From positions 434,001 through 498,000 of the forward strand of contig NC_008319.1 in NCBI RefSeq assembly GCF_000014585.1: DNA of 64,000 bases, in the 5' to 3' direction. This document shows positions 30,178 to 38,849 of the stretch, piece after piece. Source of the stretch: Synechococcus sp. CC9311. Lineage in GTDB: Bacteria; Cyanobacteriota; Cyanobacteriia; PCC-6307; Cyanobiaceae. Under the pieces are notes generated by a model, which was not told the DNA's origin, made no database searches, and saw only the letters and a program-made list of their open reading frames with translations. Each line of letters begins with the position of its first letter. Position 1 is the stretch's first letter. The translations under genes were made by a program, and so were the position numbers.

Positions 30178-31254
30178 TCAGCCGATCGCTTGAAGGCTAT
30201 TGCCAAGTGTCTCAGCCAACTCTTTGAAGGCTTGAGCACTTGCGGAGTTGGGATGGCTGATGCTGATGGGCTGGCCTTGATCGCCTCCCTCTTGCACTGA
30301 CATTTCCATCGGGATCTGTGCCAAAAGAGGAACGTCGAAGGCTTCTGCCAATGTTTGCCCTCCTCCGGATCCAAACAGGGCATAGCTCTTGTCGGGCTGA
30401 TCTGGTGGGATGAAAGCACTCATGTTCTCGACGACGCCAAGAACCGGGACCCCCATCTGAAGAAACATGGCTAAGCCTCGCCTGGCATCTTGTAAAGCCA
30501 CCTTTTGTGGTGTGGTCACGATCACCACTCCAGCCATCGGCACGGCTTGTGCCAGGGACAGTTGGGCATCGCCAGTTCCGGGAGGAAGATCCACGATCAG
30601 GACATCGCGCTCGGTCCAGTCCACTTGGTAAAGAAACTGTCGAATAATCCCGTTCAGCATTGGTCCGCGCCAGATCACGGGTTGGTTCTCTTCGATCAAT
30701 AACCCCATCGAGACCATGGCGACCCCACAGCTTTCCAGTGGGATCATTCGCTGATCATCACCAGAGCCACTGACCTCAGGGCTTTGATCGGCAACGCCAA
30801 GCATGATCGGGGCGTTGGGCCCGTAGATATCGGCATCGAGCAAGCCAACACGGAGTCCCTGTTTTGCCAGTGAGCAAGCCAGATTGACCGCCACTGTGCT
30901 TTTGCCGACCCCTCCTTTCCCACTGCTAACGGCAATCACCTGTTTGACACCAGGAATGGGCTGGCGTTCGGCTGCTTGGCCATGGCCGGCCTGACCAATT
31001 CCACCTTGAGAAGGGGGGGTGCCAACTTCAATTTGAACGTCCTGAATGGCTTCAAGGCCTAGGAGGCGTTCTCGAGCTTCAGAGACGATGCGTTCCCGTT
31101 GACCTTGAGCAAAGCCAGGGAGATTGAGACGGAGCACCGCTCGGGGTGGATCAACGCGTACGCGATCGAGCCAGCCGAGATCCATAACAGACCGATTGCT
31201 GCCTGCATCCACAATCCCTTTAAGCAACTCAGCTGCCTGTTCTGCTGTGGCCAT
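30178..31254 (-). CDS. mrp: Mrp/ApbC-family Fe-S cluster carrier ATPase
   Basis: 358 residues. The N-terminal MIP18-like domain (about 1-90) is followed by the deviant P-loop SSGKGGVGKSTVAVNLACSLA, DADIYGPNAPIMLG, and DVLIVDLPPGTGDAQLSLAQ. Family members bind and transfer Fe-S clusters in the cytosol. Adjacent to rodA on the same strand, 2 bases apart. Confidence 0.93.
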   Translation of the reverse strand: MATAEQAAELLKGIVDAGSNRSVMDLGWLDRVRVDPPRAVLRLNLPGFAQGQRERIVSEARERLLGLEAIQDVQIEVGTPPSQGGIGQAGHGQAAERQPIPGVKQVIAVSSGKGGVGKSTVAVNLACSLAKQGLRVGLLDADIYGPNAPIMLGVADQSPEVSGSGDDQRMIPLESCGVAMVSMGLLIEENQPVIWRGPMLNGIIRQFLYQVDWTERDVLIVDLPPGTGDAQLSLAQAVPMAGVVIVTTPQKVALQDARRGLAMFLQMGVPVLGVVENMSAFIPPDQPDKSYALFGSGGGQTLAEAFDVPLLAQIPMEMSVQEGGDQGQPISISHPNSASAQAFKELAETLGNSLQAIG

Positions 31255-31368
31255 GCATCTGTTGCTTTGGGGTGGATCCTAGGGGCGCCGCCCATGACAG
31301 TCCTTCACACATGCTTGTCGGGACCGGTGTCAGGCTGAAAGGGTCGTTTGATCGTTCATCGCCAGTTC

Positions 31369-32454
31369 ATGGTTCGCTCCCTACTCAAGCGCCTCAAGGG
31401 CAAGATCTTGCTCTCCTCGGATGCCACGGGGGAGCGACCGCCGTCCGATTCCCGCACGCGAGCCCGGGCGCTCGTGCAGGGCCTCCAAAATGAAATTTGC
31501 GCTGGTCTGGAGCAACTGGATGGCAGCGCCCATTTCCAGGAAGAAAGCTGGGATCGTCCGGAAGGCGGTGGTGGGCGCTCGAGGGTGATGACCGAAGGGC
31601 GAGTGTTTGAGCAGGGAGGGGTGAATTTTTCTGAGGTTCACGGCAAAGAACTGCCCCCTTCGATCCTTAAGCAGCGTCCTGACGCCAAAGGACATCCTTG
31701 GTTCGCAACGGGAACGTCGATGGTCTTGCATCCGCGCAATCCCTTCATCCCGACTGTTCATTTGAACTATCGCTACTTCGAGGCAGGCCCTGTTTGGTGG
31801 TTTGGAGGTGGTGCTGATCTCACGCCCTTCTATCCGTTTCTCGAGGATGCTCGACACTTCCATCGTGAGCACAAGCGGGCCTGTGATTCCATTGATCCCA
31901 AGCTTTACACCGTGTTTAAACCTTGGTGCGATGAATATTTTTTCCTGAAGCACCGCAAGGAGACAAGGGGCATCGGTGGGATTTTCTACGATTATCAAGA
32001 CGGCAGTGGTCGCTTGTATCGGGGGCAGGATCCAGAGGGTCCTGCCGCACGTCAAGCCGCTGATATTGGGTCGTTTCGCCTCGGTTGGGATCAGCTACAC
32101 GATCTCGCACGCGCTTGTGGACAAGCCTTCCTGCCTGCCTACACACCGATTGTTGAGAAGCGCAATCCGCTTCCCTATGGAGAGAGAGAGCGTCAATTTC
32201 AGCTCTACCGACGTGGCCGCTACGTGGAATTCAATTTGGTCTGGGATCGGGGCACGATTTTTGGACTGCAGACCAATGGTCGTACCGAATCGATCTTGAT
32301 GTCTCTTCCTCCGATGGCACGCTGGCAGTACGGCTATCGAGCCCCAGAAGGATCCCGAGAAGAATTGCTCACAGATCTATTTACCCGTCCGCAGGATTGG
32401 TTTGGGGATCCGACCCTGGAGGACCGTTGCCGCCCCCATCAGGCGATCGATTGA
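31369..32454 (+). CDS. hemF: Coproporphyrinogen III oxidase, oxygen-dependent
   Basis: 361 residues from the ATG at 31369. [41 protein letters not shown] and [34 protein letters not shown] are diagnostic HemF blocks. It decarboxylates coproporphyrinogen III to protoporphyrinogen IX, upstream of haem, chlorophyll and the bilins made by pebA/pebB in this window. Its last 74 bases overlap the convergent amidase gene. Confidence 0.97.
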   Translation: MVRSLLKRLKGKILLSSDATGERPPSDSRTRARALVQGLQNEICAGLEQLDGSAHFQEESWDRPEGGGGRSRVMTEGRVFEQGGVNFSEVHGKELPPSILKQRPDAKGHPWFATGTSMVLHPRNPFIPTVHLNYRYFEAGPVWWFGGGADLTPFYPFLEDARHFHREHKRACDSIDPKLYTVFKPWCDEYFFLKHRKETRGIGGIFYDYQDGSGRLYRGQDPEGPAARQAADIGSFRLGWDQLHDLARACGQAFLPAYTPIVEKRNPLPYGERERQFQLYRRGRYVEFNLVWDRGTIFGLQTNGRTESILMSLPPMARWQYGYRAPEGSREELLTDLFTRPQDWFGDPTLEDRCRPHQAID

Positions 32455-33280
32455 CGCCCTGCTCCAAAGCATCGACAACGCGCAGTGCCAAGCAATCGAT
32501 GGTTTGGCGTTGGGTCTTGGGATTGCGGAGCTTTTGCTCTAAGGGCGGTTCCAGCATTCCAATTTCGAGAATGCCGATTCCCCTTCGGGGTCCGCCTAAA
32601 CCACCTCGAAACAGTCTCGGGAATCGTCCAAAGGCCTTTCCCAGACTTTCGTCAATCGTATTGAGAGGTCTATTAATTGCAGGGATTAAGCCTGAGCCAA
32701 ATCCATAGGGGCTGTAGGCATCGAAATGGATTTCGAGGATGTACTCGCCCTTAGCTGATCGCACCCTCGCTTGCGACCAGTTGGTCTTGGGGTGGTTGTC
32801 ATTGCGAATCGTGAGGGCTGGTGGGTTGTAAGCGCTGATATTGAGAGATCGAGCTTTGCCAAGGCGAACTACCGCCTTTTGAACCTTCAAATTCCAGTAC
32901 AGCTCGTCGCGCATTCGTGCATCCATCGGCGCTTGCTTTTGCACGCCAACGGCAAACCCAGGGGTGCCTGCACTGTCCATCCCTTGGGAGTCGGCATGAC
33001 CCGCCATCACGACAATGGGCGTATCTTTCGCTATTGGAGTCGTTCCCACCCAGCGGCCAGGCCTACGAGTTCTCGCTCCCAACAACGGGTCTGGGTTGGA
33101 TGGAGTAGGGCAGACCGATCGTTTCGGAAGCGTGCCGTCTGACTTTGCAGCATCGCTGGCTTGAATCGAGAGGCTGTGCTCTTTTGCCTGAGTAAGAACT
33201 AGGGCGACCACGGACAGCAGGGTGACGCTGATCGGGATGGTGACCCGTTTGCGTTGCATCCAGGCCGGAATGAGGGGCAT
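32381..33280 (-). CDS. N-acetylmuramoyl-L-alanine amidase-like secreted protein
   Basis: 299 residues with an N-terminal membrane/signal segment (about 14-30, [18 protein letters not shown]). [26 protein letters not shown] and [10 protein letters not shown] give the His...His...Glu pattern of Amidase_3 zinc amidases that cut the peptide from muramic acid. Family assignment is by motif spacing only. The C-terminus is Gly/Pro-rich and overlaps hemF by 74 bases on the opposite strand. Confidence 0.65.
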   Translation of the reverse strand: MPLIPAWMQRKRVTIPISVTLLSVVALVLTQAKEHSLSIQASDAAKSDGTLPKRSVCPTPSNPDPLLGARTRRPGRWVGTTPIAKDTPIVVMAGHADSQGMDSAGTPGFAVGVQKQAPMDARMRDELYWNLKVQKAVVRLGKARSLNISAYNPPALTIRNDNHPKTNWSQARVRSAKGEYILEIHFDAYSPYGFGSGLIPAINRPLNTIDESLGKAFGRFPRLFRGGLGGPRRGIGILEIGMLEPPLEQKLRNPKTQRQTIDCLALRVVDALEQGVNRSPDGGGNGPPGSDPQTNPADG

Positions 33281-33291
33281 GGGTTTCAGTC

Positions 33292-33846
33292 TCAGATGGG
33301 GGAGGAGAGCAAGGAGCCATCGCTGGCGAGATCAAGCGGTTCCCCTAGAGCAAGCTCAAGGGCGATCAGTTCATCGCGGTGCGCACGAAGCCTGAGGGTG
33401 CTCCCTTCTTGGGGAGCTGGTTCGATCAAACGGATTTGGATCCCCTCCTGACGGGCAGCCCGTCGGCTGTAAACCCATCCGGCGAGAGGTCCTAGGAGGA
33501 CGAGCGAGACCGGCCACCATCCAAGCGATGGGTTGAGCTCACGCAGCACAAGTCCAAGGCAACCTGCTCCAACCCCGCCGAGAAGGGAGAGCAGCGCTGC
33601 TAAAGGGTTGCTAGAGGCCACGCGCCCGCGATATTCGAGCAAACAACGCTCTGCATCGCCTCCATCGCGAATCCAACCGCGACTCTCGAGCCACGTGCAG
33701 AGCCCTTCCATGACTTCGAGCGCGGGCTTAGGGGAGTGCACTTCCACCACAGTGGTTCGATCTTTGCTGGCAGCCCGTAGGAAAAAAACGAGTCCGATGG
33801 CCAACAGCAGAGTCAGCAACAATGTGGATGTCTGTGTGGTTGGCAT
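33292..33846 (-). CDS. Cofactor assembly of complex C subunit B (CCB-type)
   Basis: 184 residues. An N-terminal membrane span (TLLLTLLLAIGLVFFLRAAS) is followed by a soluble stretch, then two close spans (about 84-100 and 108-125). The arrangement and the VVEVHSPKPALEVMEGLCTWLESRGW segment match the cyanobacterial family annotated cofactor assembly of complex C subunit B, needed for covalent haem attachment to cytochrome b6. Eleven bases upstream of the amidase gene, same strand. Confidence 0.72.
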   Translation of the reverse strand: MPTTQTSTLLLTLLLAIGLVFFLRAASKDRTTVVEVHSPKPALEVMEGLCTWLESRGWIRDGGDAERCLLEYRGRVASSNPLAALLSLLGGVGAGCLGLVLRELNPSLGWWPVSLVLLGPLAGWVYSRRAARQEGIQIRLIEPAPQEGSTLRLRAHRDELIALELALGEPLDLASDGSLLSSPI

Positions 33847-33877
33847 CCGCCGCGCTTGGTTTTTTAGTCCACCTGTT

Positions 33878-34261
33878 CTAGGTGGTCATGGGTTCATGTT
33901 CGTGGAGCCAACGATGCCATGGTTCCATCAACCGCTCAGCCTCGGCTCTGGCTTCTTCATGAAGATGGAGCATGCGGCGAGGACGGCCGCGGCTTGGGCA
34001 ACGCTTGCTATAGCAATCGAGCAGTTCTTGCTGATTCAGGAAATCAACGGCTTGGTGCAGAACGGTTTCAGAGACGCGCAACTGTGGATGTTCCCGTTGA
34101 AGTCTCTGGAGCAGTCCAGAGGGGTAGCTGTCGTGTTGGAGAAGACAGTCCACGATCCAGCACACCGCAAGTTCGAGATCTAAGAACAGTGGCGGTGGTT
34201 GCTGAAAATAATGTTCGATATCGGCCAGGCAGTTTTGAGTGGCGTTGCGACGGTGGAGCAT
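33878..34261 (-). CDS. Putative winged-helix transcriptional regulator
   Basis: 127 residues. ELAVCWIVDCLLQHDSYPSGLLQRLQREHPQLRVSETVLHQAVDFLNQQELLDCY reads as a winged helix with a recognition helix around residues 65-80, followed by basic RGRPRRMLHL, a likely wing, and a C-terminal helix. PadR-like in general shape; family not certain. Divergent from rnd with a 125-base gap. Confidence 0.6.
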   Translation of the reverse strand: MLHRRNATQNCLADIEHYFQQPPPLFLDLELAVCWIVDCLLQHDSYPSGLLQRLQREHPQLRVSETVLHQAVDFLNQQELLDCYSKRCPSRGRPRRMLHLHEEARAEAERLMEPWHRWLHEHEPMTT

Positions 34262-34386
34262 AAAGCCGATCGATCTCAGTTTGGTCTAGCTCGGTCTCGG
34301 TTTGATTTTCAAGCTGCGAATGGGAAAAGATTCCGCGTGCGGGCAAGAGGTCAAAGTGGAGAGCTGCGTCCAACCTTTCTGTTGCC

Positions 34387-35031
34387 ATGACTGACATCTC
34401 CGCACAGCCTCGAGCGTTTGCTGTTTTTGATGGCGATCTTGATGCGGACTGGGCGGAGCGCTACAGCCATGCCACCGCTCTCGCTGTGGATACGGAAGCC
34501 ATGGGCTTGATTCATGGAAGGGATCGTCTCTGCCTGGTTCAAATCTGTGATGCTGAAGATCAGGTGTCCTGCGTTCGCATCGCTCTGGGGCAAACCGAGG
34601 CTCCACGTCTTAAAGAATTGATGGAGCGGGCCTCTATTGAGAAGGTGTTCCATTTCGCCCGCTTTGATGTTGCGGCACTTGCCACCGGGCTGGGGATCAG
34701 GGTGAACCCCATTTTCTGCACGAAGGTGGGGAGCCGATTAGCCCGCACCTACAGCCCTCGGCATGGACTCAAAGAGGTGGTGATGGAGTTGGTGGGTGTG
34801 GAGCTGGATAAGCAGGCTCAAAGCAGTGATTGGGGGCGTGTGGATGAACTCAGCGAGACACAACTCGCCTATGCGGCTAACGATGCGCGCTACCTACTGC
34901 CCGCCAGAGACCGCCTGAAGGAGATGTTGCAGCGTGAGGGGCGTTGGGAGCTTGCCGAGCGTTGCTTTGAGTGCATTCCGGTGATGTCCGATCTCGATCG
35001 CTTCCGCTTTAACCAGACGTTTGAACATTGA
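34387..35031 (+). CDS. rnd: Ribonuclease D-type 3'-5' exonuclease
   Basis: 214 residues. DEDDy exonuclease residues: Asp and Glu in AVDTEAMGL, Asp in FHFARFDVAAL, and Tyr/Asp in LAYAANDARYLLPARDRL. Only the catalytic domain is present; E. coli RNase D carries two additional HRDC domains. Likely acts in tRNA 3'-end trimming or RNA turnover. Confidence 0.9.
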   Translation: MTDISAQPRAFAVFDGDLDADWAERYSHATALAVDTEAMGLIHGRDRLCLVQICDAEDQVSCVRIALGQTEAPRLKELMERASIEKVFHFARFDVAALATGLGIRVNPIFCTKVGSRLARTYSPRHGLKEVVMELVGVELDKQAQSSDWGRVDELSETQLAYAANDARYLLPARDRLKEMLQREGRWELAERCFECIPVMSDLDRFRFNQTFEH

Positions 35032-35067
35032 TGGCCTCAACGCTCTGTTGTCCTATTGATCTGGAAG

Positions 35068-35337
35068 TTAATCCTCCACCATGAATTTCTCATCCAGGGG
35101 CTCTGCTTCCAGCAATCGGTCGAGGACTTGTCCCTGATCGTGCTCGCCCTTGGATCGTTCGTTTTGTGCGTCTGCTAGCAGGGTTGTGGCCACTTCTTTG
35201 CGTGATGTCAAATCTTTGGCGCCAGTTTTGTTGGCGGCGAGCTCAACTCTGCGGCGTGCTGATGACTGGCTGATGCCTAGTTCTGTGGCCAGTTCCGCGC
35301 AGAGCCTGAGGTAGTCATGGTCCTGAATCGCGGGCAT
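35068..35337 (-). CDS. Conserved small hypothetical protein
   Basis: 89 residues (MPAIQDHDYLRLCAELATEL...). LAELGISQSSARRRVELAAN-like sequence suggests a short helix-turn-helix-like helical segment, and the C-terminus is acidic (LDRLLEAEPLDEKFMVED). I recognise no family. Lies between rnd (convergent) and the lipid-A-synthase-like gene. Confidence 0.6.
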   Translation of the reverse strand: MPAIQDHDYLRLCAELATELGISQSSARRRVELAANKTGAKDLTSRKEVATTLLADAQNERSKGEHDQGQVLDRLLEAEPLDEKFMVED

Positions 35338-35357
35338 GGCTGAAGGACGATTACCTC

Positions 35358-36587
35358 TCAGTATCCGTGGCCGAGCGGCAGTTGGATCAGAACGCGCTTA
35401 GCGATGGCTTCACTACCACCGGCAGGCCCCATGCGTTGGCGACCTTTTCGACCCATTTGCAATCTCAGAGACGGATCCTCGAGAAGCTGATTCAGGCGTG
35501 TGTTGAGCTCATGGCTCGATTGACATGGACGCACTGCTCCGCCGAGCAATCGACTTTGGCGTTTTGCGAATCCTTGGGTGAACTGAGGCCCTTTCCCAGG
35601 AAGTGACAGAGCGGGAATGCCAAGACCTACAAGTTGCTCGGTGGCTGTTCCTGCCGTTGCCACGCCCACTTCAGCCCATGGAGCCCAGAGTTCAAGCTGA
35701 CCAGTTCCCAATAGGACAAGGACATGTCCCTTGAGCCAGCAGGCTCCTGCTTGCAAAGCATCACTGGGTGGCGGACTGGATCGAAACCCCTGGCGCTTGA
35801 GTTCTGCTCCAAGGGCTGGCAGGCCAGGAGTGCTGCCAAGCGCAACCAGCACGGCAATCGGTCGGTCGCTGGGCAACGGTGCCAAACCAAGAAGTAAACG
35901 GCTGAAGTTGCGCTCTGCTTCGGGTATTCGGCTTCCGCATAGCAACAGGATGCGCCTGCACCGACTCAGGCTTGCAGGAACGCTTGCGTTGCTCAGTCCA
36001 TCCATCATCGGATTGCCAGGGGCTTCGGCGCGGACCCCATGTCGTCGTAGCCCTCGAGCCGTTAAACGGTCACGGGTGAAAACCAAATGGCAGCGTTTGT
36101 TGCGCATAAGCAGCCACTCCCAGGGATCCCATTCGCTTCCCTTAAGGGCGTGATAGTTGTCGCTGAGGTCTTGTCCAGGGCCGCTACACCAGGTGTAATC
36201 GCTTTTCGGGGTGCCGACGAAGCCGAAGGGCCGTCCCGAACCCCAAGCCATCAAGAGGGGGAGAAGGTCTCCCACGGCAAGAACGGCGTCGACCTGAGCC
36301 CGATGCTTGCGCAGGCATCGCCATTGCTGCCAAGTGAGCAGGGGTAGCCCTGCGATTACATCCGCTAGGAGGCCCCGAAGACTTTGATTGCTAAAACCGC
36401 CGCTTGGGAGCGGAGCGGAGGGGCCGATTTGTTGTACCCAGCCTTGTTCCGTGGCGGTCCTGAAGCTTCCCCCTTCCCCAACGAGCGGCAACACCTTCAG
36501 CCTTAGTTGCGGACGTTGGTTGTGAAGCGCCTCGATGATTTTCAAGGCGATGATGTCTTCCCCATGACCATTGCTGATCAGCAGCAA
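35358..36587 (-). CDS. Lipid-A-disaccharide synthase-related glycosyltransferase
   Basis: 409 residues from a TTG at 36587 (LLLISNGHGEDIIALKII). The frame runs upstream into tRNA-Cys, but TTG 36587 is the only usable start after the tRNA. GHGEDIIA, FVGTPKSDYTWCSG, RDRLTARGLRRHGVRAEAPGNPMMDG and GTATEQLVGLGIPALSLPG resemble the TIGR03492/LpxB-related family, a GT-B fold. Substrate unknown. Confidence 0.75.
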   Translation of the reverse strand: MLLISNGHGEDIIALKIIEALHNQRPQLRLKVLPLVGEGGSFRTATEQGWVQQIGPSAPLPSGGFSNQSLRGLLADVIAGLPLLTWQQWRCLRKHRAQVDAVLAVGDLLPLLMAWGSGRPFGFVGTPKSDYTWCSGPGQDLSDNYHALKGSEWDPWEWLLMRNKRCHLVFTRDRLTARGLRRHGVRAEAPGNPMMDGLSNASVPASLSRCRRILLLCGSRIPEAERNFSRLLLGLAPLPSDRPIAVLVALGSTPGLPALGAELKRQGFRSSPPPSDALQAGACWLKGHVLVLLGTGQLELWAPWAEVGVATAGTATEQLVGLGIPALSLPGKGPQFTQGFAKRQSRLLGGAVRPCQSSHELNTRLNQLLEDPSLRLQMGRKGRQRMGPAGGSEAIAKRVLIQLPLGHGY

Positions 36588-36641
36588 GGAACCAGAACCC
36601 TCGCTGATACGATCCGCTAGTGGAGTTAACGCTCCCTGAAC

Positions 36642-36712
36642 GGCGGCATGGCCAAGTGGTAAGGCAGAGGATTGCAAATCCTTTATCCCCAGTTCGAATC
36701 TGGGTGCCGCCT
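36642..36712 (+). tRNA. trnC: tRNA-Cys(GCA)
   Basis: 71-nt cloverleaf. Acceptor GGCGGCA pairs with TGCCGCC, anticodon stem GAGGA/TCCTT encloses TTGCAAA with anticodon GCA, and the T-arm contains AGTTCGAATCT. Discriminator base T, usual for tRNA-Cys. CCA is not encoded. Confidence 0.95.
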
Positions 36713-37115
36713 TTGATCTCAACAGGCCCGAAAGGGTTCCTTTGATTGTTTTGTGTATCCCCACGCTACGCAAAACCCTCAAATTTTTTGCTCAGAGTGC
36801 GTCGCATTGGCGATGGATTGTGGTCTTGTTGTTGAAGGGCTCTTAAGGAGTTTGCGCTTGTTCTCCTTTCAGACATCTTCCCAGATCTTCGTGAGCTGAA
36901 AGTCTTGATCATGCGATTGTTTTGTGCCTGACAGAGGGCTGCGATGAGGTCAGGGATGACGGTTGCGTCTGGAACGGCAGTTCTTATGAATGTTGCGCTC
37001 AAGGTCAAGGGTGAAGCAAAAAAAAGCCCCAGGAGCGTTCGATCTCCTGAGGCCTGAGTCGTTCTCATGCGACCACGCCTTTCTAAGCAGGTTTCTGAGT
37101 ATTTGTGCTTACGGA
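36713..37115. other. Intergenic region after tRNA-Cys
   Basis: About 400 bases without a convincing protein gene. A minus-strand frame of 128 codons crosses it but shows no recognisable composition or motif. It holds the strong minus-strand terminator at 37018-37053. No repeat of note otherwise. Confidence 0.6.
37018..37053 (-). terminator. Strong rho-independent terminator, minus orientation
   Basis: On the minus strand GCCTCAGGAG, an 8-base loop, then CTCCTGGGGC form a 10-bp stem with one G-U pair, followed directly by eight U. On the plus strand the same position is a C-A mismatch and no U-run follows, so the direction is clear. No annotated minus-strand gene lies just upstream of it. Confidence 0.85.
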
Positions 37116-37244
37116 ATGCCGTCAATTGAGGTTCGGTTGCCCGTGGCCGCACCGTCTCGCACGCTGTCAGGCCTGCCTCTGCGGGTGGTCATTGAGGGCT
37201 TGCAGGATCAAAGTGAATTGCACTTTGATGGGCTGATTGGGTGA
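37116..37244 (+). CDS. Possible 42-residue protein coupled to the ion-channel gene
   Basis: Frame from ATG 37116 (MPSIEVRLPVAAPSRTLSGL...) to a TGA at 37242-37244 that interlocks with the GTG start of the channel gene (GTGA). The amino-acid composition looks protein-like (alternating hydrophobic and charged residues), but I recognise no family and the ribosome-binding site is weak. It may be a short upstream frame controlling channel translation. Confidence 0.35.
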   Translation: MPSIEVRLPVAAPSRTLSGLPLRVVIEGLQDQSELHFDGLIG

Positions 37245-38014
37245 AAAATCTGAGAAATAGGGTTCTAATTTTGCTTGAGGAGAAGCAAGATGGCCGCCAA
37301 AGTACATTGATTGTCAAAGTAATTGGGGTTTTGATTGTCTTTTCAATTGTTTTAGCTATCCTTGCGACAGAGCCAGTAATTCGTGGTCCTCATCTTGATC
37401 TTCTGGCGAAATTAGATCTGATTGTCGCAATCTTGTTTCTTGCAGAATATCTTTCCCGTTTGTGGATTGCACCGCTAAGGGATGGGGCACGGAGTGGAGT
37501 GCGAGGAGTCTTGGACTTCGCGATCACTCCCATGGCAATTCTTGATCTTGTTGCTATTGCTCCAACGATTCTAGGATTTATTTCTCCTGAACTTTACCTT
37601 CTTCGAATTATTCGTCTTGTACGAATTGGGAGGATAGGCCGATCTAAGCGCTTCCAGAAAAGCGTGAGGCATTTCAATTATGCCATCACTTCGAAGCGGG
37701 AAGAATTGCAAATTTCGGCAATCTATTCGGCTGTGGTTATTAGCATTAGCAGCGCTTTGATGTATTTAGTTGAGGGGAGTATTCAGGCTGAGCAGTTTGG
37801 CTCAATCCCTAGATGCCTTTGGTGGTCAATCATTACCGTAACCACCGTTGGCTATGGCGATGTCTCTCCAGAAACTGCTGCAGGAAAGATTGTGGCTGCT
37901 ATGACGGCATTGTTTGGGATTGCTGTGATCGCGATCCCTATCGGAATTATTTCTTCTGGCTTTACCGATTCTTTGAAGCTAGAAAAAATAAATATAGGTT
38001 CTGGGAATGATTAA
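37241..38014 (+). CDS. Voltage-gated potassium channel (six-transmembrane Kch/Kv type)
   Basis: 257 residues from GTG 37241. S1 (VIGVLIVFSIVLAILAT), a charged S4 with regularly spaced Arg (LLRIIRLVRIGRIGRSKRF, about 125-143), and the pore loop with selectivity filter TTVGYGDVSP (about 204-213) before S6 (ALFGIAVIAIPIGIISSGF). One subunit; a tetramer is expected in the membrane. No RCK domain follows. Two extra starts downstream are possible. Confidence 0.92.
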   Translation: MKNLRNRVLILLEEKQDGRQSTLIVKVIGVLIVFSIVLAILATEPVIRGPHLDLLAKLDLIVAILFLAEYLSRLWIAPLRDGARSGVRGVLDFAITPMAILDLVAIAPTILGFISPELYLLRIIRLVRIGRIGRSKRFQKSVRHFNYAITSKREELQISAIYSAVVISISSALMYLVEGSIQAEQFGSIPRCLWWSIITVTTVGYGDVSPETAAGKIVAAMTALFGIAVIAIPIGIISSGFTDSLKLEKINIGSGND

Positions 38015-38097
38015 GGCCTCTATCAGGCTTCATCGGTACTTCTAGGGTGCGGGCTTTTATTGTTTGAATTACACGTGTTGAAAAAGAGTTTTGAAGC

Positions 38098-38613
38098 CTA
38101 AAGATACGCCTCCGCTTTGTAAATCTCACCATTGAAGTGCAAAGCGCTGCAGCGTAGAACTCGGTTTTTCAAGCTGCATTCTCCGTTTTTGGCGGCCCAA
38201 GCTTTGGGTAAGCCCGTTGCAATTCCATTGGGGTTGAAGGATGCCTCTGCCACGCTTGAGACCTTGCTTTGCCAGGACCCGGCATCTAAGCGACAGGTTC
38301 CTGTGCTGCATTTCAAAGGCGATTCTCCTTGTGTTGTGAAGGTCACGAACGTGAGCTGCCTACGGGAATTTTTGGTGGTGCCATGACCAATTAAACGCAC
38401 GGCTACTACGGATGGACTCCGTCCCTTCAGCTGCAAGGTGATGCAAGCAGCGATCTTTTGTGTGCTGTCGATGAAGGAACACTTTTTTGTATCGGTTTCG
38501 TAGCGGCCAACCTTGAGATTTGGATCGGCAGACCCTTTCATCTGAAAGATCAGCATGCTGCTCAGCAGGATCAAGATCAAGGGGCTTAATCGCAGAGAGG
38601 GAGAGCAATCCAT
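38098..38613 (-). CDS. Secreted hypothetical protein
   Basis: 171 residues with a signal peptide (LSPLILILLSSMLIFQMKGSA, likely cut after GSA near residue 29). The mature part has six cysteines, which could form disulfides, and no recognised domain. Eight bases after the small CxxC gene on the same strand. Function unknown. Confidence 0.65.
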   Translation of the reverse strand: MDCSPSLRLSPLILILLSSMLIFQMKGSADPNLKVGRYETDTKKCSFIDSTQKIAACITLQLKGRSPSVVAVRLIGHGTTKNSRRQLTFVTFTTQGESPLKCSTGTCRLDAGSWQSKVSSVAEASFNPNGIATGLPKAWAAKNGECSLKNRVLRCSALHFNGEIYKAEAYL

Positions 38614-38620
38614 TGTCCGT

Positions 38621-38800
38621 TTAGTAATCGTTATCGGCTACGCAGATACCCATGCAGCGGATGCCATTGGAGGCAGTACGACGGCAGTGGGGACAGAGGA
38701 CCTTTTCACTTTGGCCAGGTGTCATGCCATCACCTGCTCCATTGGCCTCATCCCCGGATGGTTTGCTCGTGCTGATGATGGATTCTGCGTTCGATGCCAT
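38621..38800 (-). CDS. Small CPHC...C zinc-ribbon-like hypothetical protein
   Basis: 59 residues from the ATG at 38800 (MASNAESIIST). The C-terminal half LCPHCRRTASNGIRCMGICVADNDY has four cysteines in a CxxC...CxxxC layout that could bind zinc. I believe this pattern recurs in picocyanobacteria, but I cannot name a family. A longer start at 38887 would overlap the divergent aldo/keto reductase gene. Confidence 0.6.
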   Translation of the reverse strand: MASNAESIISTSKPSGDEANGAGDGMTPGQSEKVLCPHCRRTASNGIRCMGICVADNDY

Positions 38801-38849
38801 GGCGAGCGCTGCTTTACGGCGATCATGGCGTGCAGAGTGAAAGGTCGGC

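Noticed and set aside
36588-36782. Upstream extension of the lipid-A-synthase-like frame
   Set aside because: The extension reads antisense through tRNA-Cys, so it is not coding; the TTG at 36587 is used instead.
36766-37152. 128-codon minus-strand frame between tRNA-Cys and the K+ channel gene
   Set aside because: Composition looks random and the strong minus-strand terminator (37018-37053) lies inside it, which argues against a continuous coding transcript.
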